DNA of 64,000 bases from Candidatus Latescibacterota bacterium (GCA_022824945.1 JAJDYX010000047.1:1-64000); one strand, 5' to 3'. Shown: positions 53,021-62,147, numbered from the stretch's first letter. The notes: generated from the sequence alone by a model not told the origin. A program made the numbers and translations.

Positions 53021-54166
53021 TTGAGCACCAATGACTGGAGAACACACAACGAATCGGGCAGCAAGCGCGTCGTCGTAACCAAAGAATTACCTGGCGACCG
53101 CTGGCTTGAGATTCTCACCGCTGCTGATTGCCGCATAGAGATTGGCACATCGACGGAAATTTTGAGTGTCGAAGAGATCGCAGACAAAATCGGCGATCAG
53201 TGTGACGGAGTGATCGGACAATTGACGGAAAAGTGGGGTGAAGAACTGTTTACCGCCCTCAAAAATGCGGGAGGCAAAGCGTATTCCAACTATGCTGTGG
53301 GATACAATAATGTGGATGTTGGCGTGGCGACAAAATACGGCATTCCAGTGGGCAATACGCCGGGCGTACTGACCGAGACCACCGCGGAAATGGCCATCTC
53401 CCTCACCTTTTCAGCCGCGCGGCGGGTAATCGAAGCCGACGCCTTTATGCGTGCCGAAAAATATCACGGCTGGTTGCCCACGCTTTATCTGGGCGAATTG
53501 ATGACCGGGAAAACAGTCGGCGTAATTGGCGCTGGTCGCATCGGCTGTGCTTATGCCAAAATGATGTCCGAAGGGTTCAAGATGAACGTGGTTTATTTTG
53601 ATCCATATCCCAATGAATATATGGAAAATTATATCGCGGCTTATGGCGAGTTCTTAAAATCTCAAGGCGATGAAGCCGTAACCTGCCGGCGTTTAGACTC
53701 AGTAGAAGACGTATTGAGAACTGCCGACGTGGTGAGCTTGCATCCACTATTGGACGACACCACCTTCCACTTGATGAATACCGAGCGTCTTTCACTGATG
53801 AAGGACAATGCGATTCTCATCAACGCCAGCCGCGGCCCCGTCATCGATGAAGTCGCCCTGGTCGAACACTGCAAAACCCATCCCGATTTCAAAGTCGGCC
53901 TCGATGTGTTTGAAGACGAACCCCTGATGAAACCCGGACTAAAAGAGTTGCCCAATGTGGTCATTGTGCCGCATATTGCATCGGCAACGATATGGACCCG
54001 TTCGGGAATGGCCACTTTGGCGGCCTCAAATGTGGCTGGTGTTCTAAATGGATATGGCGCGTGGCAAGACCCGGATGATGTCTTGCCCTTCCTCGGCGAC
54101 AATCCCCCACAGGCAGCCCCCAGTATTGTCAATGCAAGTGAAGTTGGGCTTTCCGCCTATGCGTGA
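53021..54166 (+). CDS. Hydroxypyruvate reductase, plant HPR1-like D-2-hydroxyacid dehydrogenase
   Basis: It reduces hydroxypyruvate to D-glycerate (or the reverse) with NAD(P)H. The 381-aa protein has the D-2-hydroxyacid dehydrogenase fold: VGVIGAGRIGCAYAKMM (NAD-binding, about 165-181), INASRGPVIDEVALVEH with the catalytic Arg, DVFEDEPLMKPGL with the Glu, and VPHIASATIWTR with the His. Long stretches (CDGVIGQLTEKWGEELF, SNYAVGYNNVDV, GIPVGNTPGVLTETTAE, EGFKMNVVYFDPY) closely resemble plant peroxisomal HPR1 as I remember it, more than typical bacterial GhrA/GhrB. Start is TTG 53021 with AAGGAGG 6 nt upstream. Confidence 0.9.
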   Translation: MSTNDWRTHNESGSKRVVVTKELPGDRWLEILTAADCRIEIGTSTEILSVEEIADKIGDQCDGVIGQLTEKWGEELFTALKNAGGKAYSNYAVGYNNVDVGVATKYGIPVGNTPGVLTETTAEMAISLTFSAARRVIEADAFMRAEKYHGWLPTLYLGELMTGKTVGVIGAGRIGCAYAKMMSEGFKMNVVYFDPYPNEYMENYIAAYGEFLKSQGDEAVTCRRLDSVEDVLRTADVVSLHPLLDDTTFHLMNTERLSLMKDNAILINASRGPVIDEVALVEHCKTHPDFKVGLDVFEDEPLMKPGLKELPNVVIVPHIASATIWTRSGMATLAASNVAGVLNGYGAWQDPDDVLPFLGDNPPQAAPSIVNASEVGLSAYA

Positions 54167-54186
54167 TAAACACTGGTATTAATCCA

Positions 54187-54224
54187 AAACGAGTCGGTTG
54201 CCCATGTGATCGACTCGTTTTTTT
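54187..54224 (+). terminator. Rho-independent terminator after the hydroxypyruvate reductase gene
   Basis: AAACGAGTCG (54187-54196) pairs with CGACTCGTTT (54211-54220), followed by a run of T to 54224. The dusA start codon lies only 13 bp beyond. Confidence 0.9.
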
Positions 54225-54237
54225 GTTGAGTTTTTAT

Positions 54238-55209
54238 ATGACTATCGGACGCAGCAGGCGATTTTCAATCGCGCCCATGATGGATTGTACAGACCGGCAC
54301 GAGCGGTATTTTTTGCGCCTGATCACCAAACGGGTTTTGCTATACACCGAAATGGTTGCCACCGGCGCAATCATACACGGAGACCGCGCGCGTTTATTGG
54401 GATTTGATCCTATTGAACACCCCATAGCCCTACAATTGGGCGGAAGCGACCCCGCCGACCTCGCACTATGCGCCAAAGTGGGGGAAGACTGGGGATATGA
54501 TGAGATCAATCTGAATGTGGGATGCCCGAGCGACCGCGTACAATCAGGTCTATTCGGCGCGTGTTTGATGAAAGAACCCGAACGGGTGCGCGATTGTACA
54601 GGCGCAATGCGCGACGCGGTGGATATTCCCGTAACCGTGAAAACGCGAATTGGCGTTGACAATCGCGATTCTTATGAGGAACTGGTGCATTTTGTCCAGA
54701 CCGTTACCGAATCGGGATGCCGTATCTTTGCGTTTCACGCCCGCAAAGCCTGGCTTCAGGGCCTGAGTCCCAAAGAAAACAGAGAAATTCCGCCATTGTC
54801 TTACGACATAGTCTATCGCATCAAGCGCGACTTTCCAGATCTGGACATCGTAATCAACGGGGGGATTACGTCGCTCGACGAAGCCGCTGGACATCTGGCG
54901 CATGTCGATGGCGTGATGGTCGGCCGGGAAGCCTACTCAAACCCCTATTTCTTATCCGATGCAGACCATCGATTTTTTGGTGAAACACGCCCAATACCGT
55001 CTCGGCATGAAATTCTGCACGCGTATTTGCCCTATATATCCGATCAACTCGAGCGCGGTACGCGATTGCACCATATAGCGCGACATCTCATAGGCCTATT
55101 TGCCGGCGTACCGGGTGCAAAAACCTGGCGGCGATATATCAGCGAAAACGCGTACAAAAAGAATGCGGGTGTCGATATATTAAAGACTGCGGCAAATTTT
55201 ATTCATTAG
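54238..55209 (+). CDS. dusA: tRNA-dihydrouridine synthase A
   Basis: DusA reduces uridine 20/20a in tRNA using FMN and NADPH. The 323-aa protein has SIAPMMDCTDRHERYFLRLI, EINLNVGCPSDRVQSGLFGACLM with the catalytic Cys, and the DusA-specific HARKAWLQGLSPKENR, plus VINGGITSLDEA and VMVGREAYSNPYFL for FMN binding. I start at ATG 54238; the open frame upstream to 54163 runs through the terminator of the preceding gene. Confidence 0.95.
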   Translation: MTIGRSRRFSIAPMMDCTDRHERYFLRLITKRVLLYTEMVATGAIIHGDRARLLGFDPIEHPIALQLGGSDPADLALCAKVGEDWGYDEINLNVGCPSDRVQSGLFGACLMKEPERVRDCTGAMRDAVDIPVTVKTRIGVDNRDSYEELVHFVQTVTESGCRIFAFHARKAWLQGLSPKENREIPPLSYDIVYRIKRDFPDLDIVINGGITSLDEAAGHLAHVDGVMVGREAYSNPYFLSDADHRFFGETRPIPSRHEILHAYLPYISDQLERGTRLHHIARHLIGLFAGVPGAKTWRRYISENAYKKNAGVDILKTAANFIH

Positions 55210-55299
55210 ACCCCTTGACTTTTCGCGCTCTATCTTTGATGTTTGGGTACCAATACTTTGGACAATACTATTGGGTACATTAAAATGGAGGAATAGCCG

Positions 55300-55653
55300 A
55301 TGGGAATGACCTATATCGAAGGGGTGGCCTCGGGGATAGATGACCAGCGAGTAACGGTGCGCTTTCTGGTAGATAGCGGTGCGACCTACTCGCTACTGCC
55401 GTATGACGACTGGCAGGCGATTGGGCTGGCACCGAAGCGGTCAATGACTTTTTCTTTAGCCGATGGAACAGCAATCGAACGCCAGATATCGGAATGCCAT
55501 ATCGAAATTGCCCAGGGCGAGGGGCACACACCCGTCATCCTGGGAGAACCAGGCGATCAGGCTCTGTTGGGGGCCGTTACGCTGGAAATTCTCGGTCTGG
55601 TGCTGAACCCGTTTAAGCGCACTCTGGAGCCGATGCACATGTTGCTCGCCTGA
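55300..55653 (+). CDS. Retropepsin-like aspartic protease domain protein
   Basis: A 117-aa single-domain clan AA protease: VRFLVDSGATYSLLP (about 20-34) has the DSGA active site, LADGT and the LLGAVTLEILGL segment complete the fold. It belongs to the same group as the protein at 3446 but is quite different in sequence. It would act as a dimer; the substrate is unknown. A good GGAGG lies upstream. It stands alone between dusA and a convergent dehydrogenase gene. Confidence 0.75.
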   Translation: MGMTYIEGVASGIDDQRVTVRFLVDSGATYSLLPYDDWQAIGLAPKRSMTFSLADGTAIERQISECHIEIAQGEGHTPVILGEPGDQALLGAVTLEILGLVLNPFKRTLEPMHMLLA

Positions 55654-55713
55654 ATCTTTCAATTTTGTTCATCAGGAGCGTGTCCCCAGGCGTTTCACTT
55701 CCCTTGACCTCAT

Positions 55714-56664
55714 TTACGCTTTAGCTTCCAGTTGATCCACCAGCCGGATGGAATTGATAACATCTCGCAGATCGTTGTGAGGCATCTCATTGTTATTGAT
55801 ACAATCGACAAAATGCTGGTGCATCGTCAAAACACCCTCGTAACTGGCGACATCTTCCTCTTCCACACCATCAACTTCCCATCCCCCAAGGGTACGCACC
55901 TGATTGTCTTCGTGAATCTCGATCTCCTGGGGAATTTTCATATAACATCCAATACCCACGCCGTGCAGTTCAGAGCGCAACACGCGCCCACCAGAAGCGC
56001 GATTGCCATGAATAGTGGCAGTTGCGTTATTCTCAAAACGAACAAGAGCCGTATAATTATTATAGCTCTCCCCGCCAAATTTATCCTGATAGGCGGTCAC
56101 TTCCACAGGTTCACTCCCGGCCATATAGCGCGTGAGATCGACAACATGGCAGACGTCATTCCACAGTGTAGAGGTAAATTCTTTGCCATCGCCACCGAGC
56201 ATTTGCTTGTTGAATGTCGTGACAATGGATGAAACGGGACCTTTTTCTGCTACAAGACGCATCGCTTCGCGCGTAACCGCTGTATAGCGACGCTGAAACC
56301 CGACCGCAGCAAACACATTATTAGACACAGCCACCTCAAGCAATTGCTCAGTCTCTTCGAGATTGGCACCGGGAGGCTTTTCAATAAAAATGTGTTTGCC
56401 CGCATTCATGCAATCAATAGCCGTCTGCAAAATCCATTTCTCATTCATCACGCAATAGATCACATCGAGATCGGATTCATCAAGCATCTTCTTGTGATCT
56501 GTATATACTTGCGAAAACTCGTATTTTTTCGCAACCTGATCCAGGCGTTCCTCATCGAGTTCGCAAACCGCGTGCATCTCGACATCCTGCTCCAGGCGAT
56601 GGACATTTGGATAATGCGCGCCCTGACTGCGATTTCCCGCTCCGATAAATCCGGCTTTTAACAT
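55714..56664 (-). CDS. Gfo/Idh/MocA family oxidoreductase
   Basis: NAD(P)-dependent sugar or polyol dehydrogenase. The 316-aa protein has the N-terminal Rossmann motif AGFIGAGNRSQGAHYP, the EKPPGANLEETEQLLE motif (family EKP) at about 92-107, and VGFQRRYTAV; the C-terminal half is the beta-sheet substrate domain with WNDVCHVVDLTRYM. I start at ATG 56664, which has GGAGG upstream; the longer frame runs into a repeat. It is transcribed away from the catabolic cluster that follows and probably belongs to it functionally. Confidence 0.9.
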   Translation of the reverse strand: MLKAGFIGAGNRSQGAHYPNVHRLEQDVEMHAVCELDEERLDQVAKKYEFSQVYTDHKKMLDESDLDVIYCVMNEKWILQTAIDCMNAGKHIFIEKPPGANLEETEQLLEVAVSNNVFAAVGFQRRYTAVTREAMRLVAEKGPVSSIVTTFNKQMLGGDGKEFTSTLWNDVCHVVDLTRYMAGSEPVEVTAYQDKFGGESYNNYTALVRFENNATATIHGNRASGGRVLRSELHGVGIGCYMKIPQEIEIHEDNQVRTLGGWEVDGVEEEDVASYEGVLTMHQHFVDCINNNEMPHNDLRDVINSIRLVDQLEAKA

Positions 56665-56713
56665 GTGATTCCTCCGAAAGTAGTTATTAAAAAGCAGATA
56701 AGACCTGAGATTT

Positions 56714-56815
56714 AGACTGGATTGCGGCTCAAGCATGCCCCGTAGTGATTCTATACGGGGACCATGCCGTAATGACAATAGTCACTCCTGCGCAGGCAGG
56801 AGTCCAGGAGGGGAT
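56714..56815. repeat. REP-like intergenic repeat with two hairpins
   Basis: The 296-bp gap between divergent genes holds ACTGGATTGCGGCT, a hairpin CCCCGTA/TACGGGG, CATGCCGTAATGACAA, then a perfect hairpin ACTCCTGC/GCAGGAGT. The outer words match 28683-28725. The second hairpin resembles widespread ATTCCxGC palindromic repeats. Confidence 0.65.
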
Positions 56816-56904
56816 TGCCTCTGATGTCTCATCTTTTCATCTCCCATTTATGCTTGCTGTGGGCGTCAATGTCAAGTCGATTGTTGAGCGGATGTAAGAG
56901 CACT

Positions 56905-56932
56905 TTGATATTTCGTTTATTAGAGCTATAAT
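56905..56932 (+). promoter_or_regulatory. Promoter for the (alpha/alpha)-barrel protein gene
   Basis: TTGATA (56905-56910), 16 bp, TATAAT (56927-56932), then a short leader with AAGGAGG before ATG 56961. Confidence 0.6.
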
Positions 56933-56960
56933 TGTCTGAATCAAAACAAGGAGGACAATC

Positions 56961-58481
56961 ATGGGATTTATCGATGCGGTAGATAAACACGTACAGGAGA
57001 TATTTACGTGCTGCACACACAAAAACAGTGCGTTGCTGGCAGACGGACTCGACCTCTCGACTGCACAGCCGCTGATCTGGGAAGGAAATATGCTTTCCAA
57101 CCTCGCGTGTCAGCAAAATTTTTTGCGGGTGCTGGACGCATTGGGAACGTTGACCGCGCAGGACAAATACCATAATCAGGCAGATGAATGGATAGGCTAC
57201 GCACTGGATAAAATTCACGATATAGAATCTGACCTGTTCTACTGGGGAGGGCACACCAGCTACGATCTCTTGACAGACGCGCCAGTATTGGGCAATCACG
57301 AAATGAAGTGCGTCTATCCGCATTATGCGTACCTCTATAAAGTTCATCCCGAACGCATGCGCCGCTTTGTCAAAGCCGTCTGGCACGCGCATATCTGGGA
57401 TTGGCCCACCTTGCTCTTTAATAGACACGGAATTTACGAGCCGTGGGAAGAGAAATGGGATGCAGAATTTGAAGGAGGACCACTGCCAATTGTGGAGAAC
57501 ACCGCGCTCTCCTTTGTCAACACGGGAAGCGATTTAATCCTGAGCGGGGCAATGCTACACGCGCTTTCAGGCGAAGAAACGCCTTTGAAATGGGCAAAAC
57601 ATCTACTTTCCCGATACGATCAAATTCGACACCCCGAGGCGGGATTGGCGGGATATCAGTTTAATCACCGCGATCCCTGTCGGGTGCGAGAGTCATTCAA
57701 ACCGCCATTTAGCGAACAGACAGATGTCAACGAAGTGACCATTATAACCAATGGCGTGATTCAAACTCGATACGGACGAGCCGCCGTCACCTTCCTCAAT
57801 GCGGCGGGAGTCCTGGGCGAAAAAAAAGGCAAAGCATTTCTCAATGTGGTAACCGCAGATTTAGAAGCCCTGGCAACCCACTGTTATAATATCGATGACC
57901 ACAGCTTTTATCCCGCAATCAATGACGGCACCCGCCTCTATCCAGAAAACAGCAATGAAGGAATCGGCTATTGTCCGCCTACAAAGCTGAGAAAAGTACC
58001 TGCGAATGGACTGATGTTCTTATCTTACGCGCGGGCATACCACCTGACCGGCATTGTGCGTTTTCGAGAAATGGCTTTCTCCCTCGCCAAAGGAATGGGC
58101 TGGGACGATTTAAGTACACCCGTGAATTTTGGATCTGGCGGTTCACCTGCGAGTAATGAAGCATGGGTAAACAAAGGACAGAATGATGCCTGCGCGCTAT
58201 TCGGTTTATTAGAACTCTACTCAGCAACGGGCGATAATGCGCTATTGCAGTCTGCCACCTCTCTTGGAGAACAATTGCTGCGTCAATATCAGGTAAACGG
58301 CCTGATTGTCTCAGATAGTCGAGAAGGCGAAACAAATATCGATACCGCGCTACCACTCGCACTATTGCATCTGGAAGGTGCGATACAGGGGGATCGCTCA
58401 TCGCTACCCGATTTTTATCCGAACAACACCTATTTCGATCCCAAAATTGTGATTCGCCGCTGGGAAGAAGAAGGACGATAG
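56961..58481 (+). CDS. (alpha/alpha)-barrel protein, possible polysaccharide lyase or sugar-active enzyme
   Basis: A 506-aa cytoplasmic protein without signal peptide. The helical pattern with aromatic loops (WEGNMLSNLACQQNFLRVLD, DLFYWGGHTSYDLL, HEMKCVYPHYAYLYKVHPER, HIWDWPTLLFNRHGIYEPW) suggests an (alpha/alpha) toroid as in pectate-lyase and epimerase-like enzymes. I recall proteins with the H..YP.Y and NRHG motifs being annotated as pectate lyases in related phyla, but I cannot identify the family surely. The catalytic residues are not evident. It heads a run with alcohol dehydrogenase and two PhyH dioxygenases, 20-bp spacing to the next gene. Confidence 0.6.
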   Translation: MGFIDAVDKHVQEIFTCCTHKNSALLADGLDLSTAQPLIWEGNMLSNLACQQNFLRVLDALGTLTAQDKYHNQADEWIGYALDKIHDIESDLFYWGGHTSYDLLTDAPVLGNHEMKCVYPHYAYLYKVHPERMRRFVKAVWHAHIWDWPTLLFNRHGIYEPWEEKWDAEFEGGPLPIVENTALSFVNTGSDLILSGAMLHALSGEETPLKWAKHLLSRYDQIRHPEAGLAGYQFNHRDPCRVRESFKPPFSEQTDVNEVTIITNGVIQTRYGRAAVTFLNAAGVLGEKKGKAFLNVVTADLEALATHCYNIDDHSFYPAINDGTRLYPENSNEGIGYCPPTKLRKVPANGLMFLSYARAYHLTGIVRFREMAFSLAKGMGWDDLSTPVNFGSGGSPASNEAWVNKGQNDACALFGLLELYSATGDNALLQSATSLGEQLLRQYQVNGLIVSDSREGETNIDTALPLALLHLEGAIQGDRSSLPDFYPNNTYFDPKIVIRRWEEEGR

Positions 58482-58501
58482 ACAACAACAGGAGGTTCAC
58501 C

Positions 58502-59593
58502 ATGAAAGCCGCTGTTTTGCGCGAAGCACATCAGCCAATAAGTGTAGAAGATGTCGAAATTGCCGATCCAATCGGGCGCGAAGTATTGATACGCACCGCC
58601 GCCGCGGGGGTTTGTCACAGCGACGTCCATTATCAGCAAGGGCATTATACCTGCGAACTACCTGCCGTACTCGGTCACGAGTCAGCGGGCATTGTAGAGG
58701 CGATTGGCCCAGACGTGACCTATGTGAAACCCGGCGACCATGTAATTACCTGTCTATCGGTTTTTTGCGGACATTGTCGCTACTGCACCACAGGACGTCC
58801 AAACCTGTGTGAAGACAGAGAATCGACCCAGCGCAAAGAGACCGATAAACCGCGCCTGTCCCAGGAGGGTCAAGCGTTCTTCCAATTTGCAAACCTCGCC
58901 TCTTATGCAGAACAGTTGCTGGTACACGAAAATGCAGTGTGCAAAGTCCGCGAAGACATGCCACTGGACAAAGCGGCCCTGATCGGATGTGGCGTAACAA
59001 CCGGTGTTGGTGCTGCGCTCAACACCGCCAAAGTAGAGGCGGGTAGCACAGTAGCCGTTGTCGGATGTGGCGGCATTGGACTGAGTGCCGTGCAGGGTGC
59101 GCGAATAGGTGGCGCAGGGCGTATTATTGCAGTAGATACTGTCTCTTCCAAACTGCAACTGGCTCGAGAATTGGGCGCGACAGACCTGGTCAATGCCAAC
59201 GATGGCGACCCCGTTGAGCAAATAATGGATCTGACTGGTGGAAAAGGCGTATCGTACTCTTTTGAAGCCGTGGGATTGAAACAGACTGCGGAACAGTGTT
59301 TTTACATGCTCGAAGAAGGCGGCACCGCCACAATTATTGGCATGATTCCCCAGGGCGTTAAAATTGAACTTACAGGGCACAACTTTTTGCGCGAGCGCAA
59401 AATTCAGGGATCGAGCATGGGATCCAATCGCTTTCGCGTAGATATGCCGCGGTATGTGGATATGTATCTCATGGGCAATCTCAAGCTCGACGAAATGATC
59501 TCACACAATATTGCCTTAGATGATATTGACGATGCGTTCAAGGCTCTGGTCGCAGGCGGAGTCGCCCGGCAGATCATCATATTTGATGTTTGA
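58502..59593 (+). CDS. Zinc-dependent alcohol dehydrogenase
   Basis: A 363-aa medium-chain zinc dehydrogenase. Catalytic zinc ligands are in GVCHSDVHYQQGHY and LGHESAGIV; the structural-zinc lobe is CGHCRYCTTGRPNLC (about 88-102). NAD binding is VAVVGCGGIGLSAVQGARIGGA, followed by IIAVD with the NAD-favouring Asp. The form is close to class III/AdhC-like enzymes. Its neighbours suggest that it oxidises a hydroxylated product of the PhyH dioxygenases. GGAGG precedes ATG 58502. Confidence 0.92.
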   Translation: MKAAVLREAHQPISVEDVEIADPIGREVLIRTAAAGVCHSDVHYQQGHYTCELPAVLGHESAGIVEAIGPDVTYVKPGDHVITCLSVFCGHCRYCTTGRPNLCEDRESTQRKETDKPRLSQEGQAFFQFANLASYAEQLLVHENAVCKVREDMPLDKAALIGCGVTTGVGAALNTAKVEAGSTVAVVGCGGIGLSAVQGARIGGAGRIIAVDTVSSKLQLARELGATDLVNANDGDPVEQIMDLTGGKGVSYSFEAVGLKQTAEQCFYMLEEGGTATIIGMIPQGVKIELTGHNFLRERKIQGSSMGSNRFRVDMPRYVDMYLMGNLKLDEMISHNIALDDIDDAFKALVAGGVARQIIIFDV

Positions 59594-59603
59594 GGGACGA
59601 ACG

Positions 59604-60398
59604 ATGAATACCGATCTAAACCGAATCCGCAGAGACGGCTGGACCGTAATAGAAGGCGTAATCCCGGAAAATGAGATATATGCAATACGCGATCACGTAT
59701 TGCAATCGACCGGGATACACGGCAGAACAAAGGCCGCAGAACAGGGCATCGGACATGTACCGGGATTTATACGCTACGACCAGTCCCTCGCGCCCTATCT
59801 CGCAGACGCAAGATTAATGGCTCTCTTCGAAGCACTTTTGGGCTCCTTTGTCAAAGTCTCTTACACCACAGCGACCATCAATCGCCCGAACAACCCGCGG
59901 GGCAGGTGGCATGCAGACTGGCCGTTCAATCAGATAAACGCAGCGCATGTACTTGCACCGTATCCAGATGCGGTAATGCATATCACAACCCTGTGGATGT
60001 TATCTCCCTTTACCCGTGAGAATGGCGGCACATTAATCGTACCGGGCAGCCACCGATGGTCGAATAATCCAACCGGAAATATAGACGTGGAGCCACTCGC
60101 GCCTTATTCAACCGAGATGAATGCAACGGGTCCAGCGGGAAGCGTCCTCGTGCTGGACAGCCGAATATGGCACGCAACCGCACCCAATCAATCTCAAGAG
60201 GACCGGGTATCCGTTGTCGTTCGCTATGCCCCATGGTGGTTAAACACACGCGTATTGATGCCGGGGTCTGAAGAGCGCAAAATGATGGTAGATGAAACCG
60301 GCTTGACCGAAAACGATCAGGAACCAGTACCGCGCCGTGTTTACGAGAAATTGCCGGAAAACGTCAAACCCCTGTTCCGACACTGGATAGGCGAGTGA
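59604..60398 (+). CDS. Phytanoyl-CoA dioxygenase (PhyH) family protein
   Basis: Fe(II)/2-oxoglutarate oxygenases of this family hydroxylate diverse small molecules. The 264-aa protein has the iron triad: HAD in RWHADWPFNQINAAH and the distal His in SRIWHATAPNQSQEDRVSVVVRY, with Arg for 2-oxoglutarate. The N-terminus RRDGWTVIEGVIPENEI is typical. ATG 59604 with GAGGGA upstream is preferred over the frame start at 59520, which overlaps the dehydrogenase gene. Substrate unknown. Confidence 0.9.
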   Translation: MNTDLNRIRRDGWTVIEGVIPENEIYAIRDHVLQSTGIHGRTKAAEQGIGHVPGFIRYDQSLAPYLADARLMALFEALLGSFVKVSYTTATINRPNNPRGRWHADWPFNQINAAHVLAPYPDAVMHITTLWMLSPFTRENGGTLIVPGSHRWSNNPTGNIDVEPLAPYSTEMNATGPAGSVLVLDSRIWHATAPNQSQEDRVSVVVRYAPWWLNTRVLMPGSEERKMMVDETGLTENDQEPVPRRVYEKLPENVKPLFRHWIGE

Positions 60399-60409
60399 AA
60401 GGAAAAAGA

Positions 60410-61174
60410 ATGGGCACAGTCACCGAACAACATATCCAACAGTATCGAGAAGAAGGATACTGTCATGTAGAGGGATTGATCCCCGCTGAACTCATGGCAA
60501 ACGCCTGGGCGCGAGTGCGGAAAATAATAGATCATCCACCAGATTGGAAAAAAGGCAGATTTCAAGTCCTCAATCCGGAAATATACCGCGCATCTTCAGG
60601 CGAACCAGTGCCCAAGGGCATTCAACGTCCGGGCCTGGAAGAAGCAGTATTTGCCAGCGTTGCAGAACACAGCAATATGGCAAATGCAATGGCGGGAGTC
60701 TTGGGCGGCGATGTAGAACTCTTCACAGATCAGATAGGGGTTAAACACGGCTGGATTGACACCGAACAGGGTGGGTGCAGTTATTTTCACCAGGATTCGT
60801 GGTACTGGAAAATCGATCCGGAATTGGGGTGCAATTGCTGGATCCCGATGCAGGAAGTCGGAAAAAACGCCATCGCATTATCGGTCATGCCGCGCAGCCA
60901 CATCGGCTGGGAACTCGTGCCACACGAATCTTATTACGACGACCCGCCGATGTTCAGAAAATCCCGTGTGAATGGCGACGAAACCTATGAACCCTTTAAG
61001 CGCCACCGCATCCCCCTTGCTCAGATCGATTACTCCGATGAAGTCCTGGTCAAAATGAAACCGGGCGACGGCCTCTTCTTCTCAAATTACACCTGGCATC
61101 GGAGCGAGCCAAATCGCACGGGCAACACAATGGCATTTTACGCGATTGCATATCAATTGAAAGATCGCGTATAA
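60410..61174 (+). CDS. Phytanoyl-CoA dioxygenase (PhyH) family protein
   Basis: A second, clearly different PhyH enzyme of 254 aa. YREEGYCHVEGLIPAELM is the N-terminal signature; iron ligands are HQD in SYFHQDSWYWKID and the His in FFSNYTWHRSEPNRTGN, where the Arg binds 2-oxoglutarate. SVMPRSHIGWELVPHE is a typical core motif. It follows the first PhyH gene by 11 bp (ATG 60410 after AAAGGAAAAAG). The two may act in succession on one substrate. Confidence 0.9.
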   Translation: MGTVTEQHIQQYREEGYCHVEGLIPAELMANAWARVRKIIDHPPDWKKGRFQVLNPEIYRASSGEPVPKGIQRPGLEEAVFASVAEHSNMANAMAGVLGGDVELFTDQIGVKHGWIDTEQGGCSYFHQDSWYWKIDPELGCNCWIPMQEVGKNAIALSVMPRSHIGWELVPHESYYDDPPMFRKSRVNGDETYEPFKRHRIPLAQIDYSDEVLVKMKPGDGLFFSNYTWHRSEPNRTGNTMAFYAIAYQLKDRV

Positions 61175-61177
61175 AAC

Positions 61178-62056
61178 TTATCCCTCTCGCCACGGGGGCA
61201 CAGTCCATGTATTGTGCCAATCCCACGCCCACACAACTCTTTTTTCGGGCAATTCAATCTCGTACTGGACGCCAGCAGTGAACGGCAAAATTTGGGTTCG
61301 GTCACCAGCGTGTTCGCGGATACTCTCGATAAAAGCATTCACATCCGTAACATCGGGAGGCCAATGTCCTTCGGGAACAGGATCGGTTTTGCGATCTGTT
61401 CGATAATGGGTTGGAATCAAAAATCGGGGCTGCACGAGATCGAGAAGACTTGAAAAAACAGGCCAGTTCTTCAGCCCCGTTTTCATGTGGATAAGATAAT
61501 CTACACGCCCTTTTAGCTTCTCCAACGCAGGATAGGTCGCATGAAGATCGCCAGTGTGGTAGAACGAAATATCTTTCTCGATATATGTGATTAAATAACC
61601 ACAAGTGGGTAAATCGGGCCGCGCATTTTCACCACTTTCAACAGCTTCTACCTGCACAGCGCCCAGGTCGCACGAAAAGGGACCGGGAAAAGTGCGCGCG
61701 TCATCGGTGCGATATTTGGGGTAGAGTACCTGGATTTTTTCCTCGGGTATATGCTTGCTAATGGGCAGGTCCCGAGAAAAAGCCGCATCGCCATAATTTT
61801 CGTCAACAGGTTCGTTTGGCGTCATACAACCGATATTGACAAAGAGTTTCTTGAAGCGATTCCCCCGACACAATTTCGTCAGAGTTTTGGGATGACAGTG
61901 GTCAAAATGCTCGTGACTGATAAAAATGTAATCGTAAATGGGTTCGGCACTATTTAGATTATCACCGAAAAGATACGGATCAATGGCGATATTGACATCC
62001 CCCGAGAGAATATCGAAAGCACCACACCCCCACCATCTCAGATGTATATTGTCCAT
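61178..62056 (-). CDS. MBL-fold metallo-hydrolase, UlaG-like
   Basis: A 292-aa metallo-beta-lactamase fold protein: RWWGCGAFDILSGDVNIAIDPYL, the metal motif ISHEHFDH (about 46-53), and FYHTGDLHATYP with the further Asp and His ligands. It resembles UlaG-type (L-ascorbate-6-phosphate lactonase) and related sugar-lactone hydrolases. It is convergent with the PhyH pair (3 bp apart) and divergent from the next dehydrogenase. AGGAGG precedes its ATG. Confidence 0.87.
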   Translation of the reverse strand: MDNIHLRWWGCGAFDILSGDVNIAIDPYLFGDNLNSAEPIYDYIFISHEHFDHCHPKTLTKLCRGNRFKKLFVNIGCMTPNEPVDENYGDAAFSRDLPISKHIPEEKIQVLYPKYRTDDARTFPGPFSCDLGAVQVEAVESGENARPDLPTCGYLITYIEKDISFYHTGDLHATYPALEKLKGRVDYLIHMKTGLKNWPVFSSLLDLVQPRFLIPTHYRTDRKTDPVPEGHWPPDVTDVNAFIESIREHAGDRTQILPFTAGVQYEIELPEKRVVWAWDWHNTWTVPPWREG

Positions 62057-62079
62057 TGTGAACCTCCTGAAGTGTAAGT

Positions 62080-62127
62080 TTGACCAATGGAGTTTAGTAG
62101 TTTATTGTTAGTTAGCAAACTAAATTC
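62080..62127 (+). promoter_or_regulatory. Promoter with overlapping inverted repeat
   Basis: TTGACC (62080-62085), 17 bp, TATTGT (62103-62108). TAGTTT at the -10 region and AAACTA about 13 bp downstream form an inverted repeat (TTTAGTAGTTT...AAACTAAA) that could be an operator for a local regulator of the gene at 62148. Confidence 0.45.
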
Positions 62128-62147
62128 AGATGCGAAAGGAAAAAAAC

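Noticed and set aside
54163..54237. DusA start overlapping the reductase stop
   Set aside because: That frame passes through a clear Rho-independent terminator; the family N-terminus begins at about 54238.
56829..57428. 199-codon minus-strand frame opposite the (alpha/alpha)-barrel gene
   Set aside because: It is an antisense frame without family features; the plus gene has a consensus promoter and AAGGAGG.
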